From assembly GCF_003626915.1 (NCBI RefSeq), contig NZ_CP032570.1, positions 1,978,501 to 2,042,500 of the forward strand: a stretch of DNA of 64,000 nucleotides. Reading direction: 5' to 3'. A model generated the notes under the pieces. That model was not told where the DNA came from. It did no database searches and saw nothing but the letters and a program-made list of their open reading frames with translations. The position numbers and the translations under genes are program-made. The stretch is from Tsuneonella amylolytica (GTDB lineage Bacteria; Pseudomonadota; Alphaproteobacteria; Sphingomonadales; Sphingomonadaceae). Position 1 is the stretch's first letter. Each line of letters begins with the position of its first letter. Of this stretch, positions 61,902-64,000 are shown piece by piece.

Positions 61902-63398
61902 CTACTCGGCGGGGGTGGGCATTCCCTCGGGCGGGTTCGACCCGCGATTGCGGAGAAAGCCGATGGGCTCGAGAAGCCGCTCGCGTGCGAACATCCACAG
62001 CAGGCCGAAATAGATCGCTCCGCCCGCCGGTCCGATTATCGCGAGGCGTACGAGGGCGGGCCGTTCGGCGACCATCCCGTCGAGCGCCCAGACCCCGGTC
62101 GCCATCGTGACGGCAGCGACGACTGGCGGCAGGACCGCCCGGACGAGCTCCCGCTTCGTCACGCCGATCGCCGGCAGCGATATGCCCGCGGCGAACAGCG
62201 TGAGCAGAGGGTACGCCACCAGCCACGCCGCTGCGATCCCGAACACGCCGAAGCCGCTCCCGACCAGAAACGCGACCGGCATGACGATCGCGCCCACCGC
62301 CGCATTGGCCGTGGCCAGCCCCGGCCGTCCCACCGCGCTCACCGCGGGGGCGAAAAGGACGAACAGCGTCATGAACGGCATCGCCATCGCCAGCATGCGC
62401 ACAAGGGGCACGGCCTGGCTCCACTTCTCGCCCAGCGCGAACAGGACGAGCGGCTGCGCGCTCGCCGCCATGCCGAGGCAGAAAGGCATCGCCGCGACCA
62501 TGACGAGGCGGACGGAGGTGAGGAACGCCCGGCTCAGTATGCCCGGGTCGTCTTGTATGCGCGCATAGGCGGTGAACGCCACTTCGTTGATCGGCGGCAC
62601 GACCTTGGTGACGAATATCTGCGCGAGGAAAAGCGCCGTCGTGTAGACGCCGAGCCAGTAGGGGCTTGTCGCGCGGCCAGCGATGATGACGTCGGCCTGT
62701 GACTGCACGAACCACAGCAGGCTCGCGGCGGTCACCATGCCGCCGTAATTGGCAAGGTGCCAGCCACCGGCGAAGTCGAAGCTAGGCCGGACGAACGTGC
62801 GGGCGACGAACCACATCCCGAAAGCGCGGGTGGAAAAAAGGACCATGGGGGCGAGCACCAGCGTCCACACACCGAGACCTCCCAAGGCACCTGCCAGGGC
62901 GGCGACCGCGCCGAGGAGGGCCGACACGATATTGACGTGGGATTGCAGGCGGAAGTCGAGCTTGCGCGCGAGCACCGCGTACCCGAACGCCAGGAACGGA
63001 TTGGTGAAGTAGATGAGCGCCTGCACGCGCAGCATGTCGGCTACCAGCGGCTCGTGATAGAACTGGGCGACCCACGGTGCCGCCGCGACCTGGATCGCGG
63101 CAAGCACGGCATTGAGCACGATGAGCATGCCGAACAACTGGCGAAGCGTCCGCTCTCCGGCATCGCGATCGCGCACATAAGCGTTGGCGAGAGCGTAGCC
63201 GTTGAGCTGCGACAGCAGGCTCATCACGACCCCGGTTATGGCATATAGGCCGTAATCGGTCGGAGAGAGAATGCGGATGACCGCGAACGTCGACAGCCAG
63301 GCGATCGCCTGTGCCGCGATCTGCGAGCCCGACCGCCAGAACACGGCGCTGCGGACATCGTTGCGGAACCGCGCAATCGATTCGGCGGAGCGCGTCAT
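61902..63398 (-). CDS. Oligosaccharide flippase family (Wzx-like) membrane protein
   Basis: A 498-residue MOP/PST-type exporter with about 12-14 membrane helices, moving lipid-linked sugar repeats across the inner membrane. RSGSQIAAQAIAWLSTFAVIRILSPTDYGLYAITGVV is the conserved start and AKLDFRL and AQIFVTKVVPPINEVAFTAYARIQDDPG follow. ATG 63398 overlaps the glycosyltransferase stop, so the two belong to one polysaccharide locus continuing outside the window. Confidence 0.9.
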   Translation of the reverse strand: MTRSAESIARFRNDVRSAVFWRSGSQIAAQAIAWLSTFAVIRILSPTDYGLYAITGVVMSLLSQLNGYALANAYVRDRDAGERTLRQLFGMLIVLNAVLAAIQVAAAPWVAQFYHEPLVADMLRVQALIYFTNPFLAFGYAVLARKLDFRLQSHVNIVSALLGAVAALAGALGGLGVWTLVLAPMVLFSTRAFGMWFVARTFVRPSFDFAGGWHLANYGGMVTAASLLWFVQSQADVIIAGRATSPYWLGVYTTALFLAQIFVTKVVPPINEVAFTAYARIQDDPGILSRAFLTSVRLVMVAAMPFCLGMAASAQPLVLFALGEKWSQAVPLVRMLAMAMPFMTLFVLFAPAVSAVGRPGLATANAAVGAIVMPVAFLVGSGFGVFGIAAAWLVAYPLLTLFAAGISLPAIGVTKRELVRAVLPPVVAAVTMATGVWALDGMVAERPALVRLAIIGPAGGAIYFGLLWMFARERLLEPIGFLRNRGSNPPEGMPTPAE

Positions 63399-64000
63399 GC
63401 CGCTCGCTGCCTCGTAGTGCGCAGCGATCGAAGGAATGCGGCGACGCTGCCGGTATTGCCGCGCGAATGGGCGAACCGGCGCCACATCAGCATAGGTTTC
63501 GCGAGCGAGGGCGCGAGCGCCCACAGGGCGTAGGCACTTTTCCAGACGGGGCCGGACAGCTCGTTATAGGCCCGTAGTATCGCGATTCCTCCCCGCGGGT
63601 CGCCATCGATGACCCGGTCGATCGCCTGCTCGAAGCCGATTCGGCGCCGCGTCGCTTCGATGAGCTTGGCCGCCAGCTCCTGTTCGGGCCGCCCGTCGAG
63701 AGCGCGATACGCCTTCGCATATACCTTCAGATTGCCGACCAGCATCCGCTGCGCACTGCTCGACGCCGATCCGGCGCGAATGCGATAATCGCCGAGGACC
63801 TCGTCGATGTAGCGGGCGTGCCCGCCCAGCAGCATAAGGCGCACCCAGAAGTCGAAATCCTCGGACTGCGCCATCGTCGTGTCGAAGCCGCCGATCGCAT
63901 CGAAGTCGGCCCGCCGGAAGGTGGTGCCGATATACACGCCGAAGCTGCGGTCGAGGACGTCGCCGAGCGTCCCCAGGCGTCCTTCTCCGGAGCCCTGCTT
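63395..64000 (-). CDS. Glycosyltransferase family 2, C-terminal part (5' end outside window)
   Basis: The frame is open to the window edge, 201 residues present. FGVYIGTTFRRADFDAIGGFDTTMAQSEDFDFWVRLMLLGGHARYIDEVLGDYRIRAGSASSS is the acceptor-side block of GT2 enzymes, with the ED pair of the catalytic base region. The nucleotide-sugar domain lies beyond base 64000. A GTG at 63937 could be misread as a start. Substrate and sugar unknown. Confidence 0.88.
   Translation of the reverse strand, partial: KQGSGEGRLGTLGDVLDRSFGVYIGTTFRRADFDAIGGFDTTMAQSEDFDFWVRLMLLGGHARYIDEVLGDYRIRAGSASSSAQRMLVGNLKVYAKAYRALDGRPEQELAAKLIEATRRRIGFEQAIDRVIDGDPRGGIAILRAYNELSGPVWKSAYALWALAPSLAKPMLMWRRFAHSRGNTGSVAAFLRSLRTTRQRAA

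Overview
The window is high-GC DNA (about two thirds G+C by eye) from an alphaproteobacterium, most likely a Sphingomonadales member of the Erythrobacteraceae type. That placement is inference. It rests on an alphaproteobacterial set of families (UPF0262, COQ9, CBP3-like chaperone, CC_3452-like exported protein, DUF983, DUF2-layer ubiquinone genes), on the order mutM / ubiE-ubiB / coaBC-dut beside rpsT and dnaA, and on a bacteriophytochrome with an HWE-type kinase. I found no rRNA, tRNA, CRISPR array, insertion sequence or prophage. Almost all of the window is chromosomal core genome with very tight packing: many 1-4 bp start/stop overlaps, many GTG starts, few gaps over 150 bp.

Layout. 0-8.5 kb: end of phosphomannose isomerase, a bphO-bphP red-light sensor operon, a parvulin-like protein, ftsH and small exported or membrane proteins. 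8.6-13.1 kb: rpoZ, a phospholipase-D-family enzyme, dnaB, UPF0262, a degenerate GH25 protein. 13.2-20.3 kb: cdd, an S66 carboxypeptidase, DUF421, an M14 carboxypeptidase, rpmJ, a HAD hydrolase, an HxlR regulator, a TonB-like protein. 20.3-26.1 kb: comM/yifB, a ClpP-fold exported protein, then the classic rpmH-rnpA-yidD-yidC-engB run. 26.1-34.7 kb: PilZ, VOC, GST, S1/P1 nuclease, dapE, two dicarboxylate symporters, nth, dapB, a sirtuin.

34.7-36.7 kb: a short lower-GC patch with an orphan lipoprotein and an overlapping small frame, then a MoeB/ThiF-type enzyme and DUF983. 36.8-46.5 kb: dnaA, rpsT, mutM, ubiE-ubiB, coaBC-dut and a single-domain response regulator. 46.5-50.5 kb: a leftward operon sco-ycgN-ygjP-(membrane protein)-ribD-ribE. 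50.5-58.3 kb: an exported ankyrin protein, COQ9, feoAB, ssb, DUF177, a cytochrome bc1 chaperone, bamE, hslVU. 58.3-64 kb: a decayed SulP transporter, an Atm1-type ABC exporter, a retropepsin-like exported protein, and the start of a polysaccharide locus (flippase and glycosyltransferase, cut by the window edge).

Functional themes are envelope biogenesis (yidC, bamE, ftsH, ldcA), ubiquinone and respiratory assembly (ubiE, ubiB, COQ9, CBP3, SCO), DNA maintenance (dnaA, dnaB, ssb, nth, mutM, dut), lysine/DAP synthesis (dapB, dapE) and riboflavin, CoA and iron supply. I did not find a multi-gene system I would call new. The most interesting signals are regulatory: several genes carry a -10 element 6-8 nt before the start codon with no Shine-Dalgarno (predicted leaderless mRNAs), one of them a near-perfect RpoH promoter for hslVU; and four ribosome/RNAP genes share a TTGAC-N17-TAG promoter form. 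Other items worth a look are the SulP pseudogene, the lipoprotein/small-ORF overlap, the 120-residue acidic linker in CoaBC, and the GH25 protein that lacks the usual catalytic acids.
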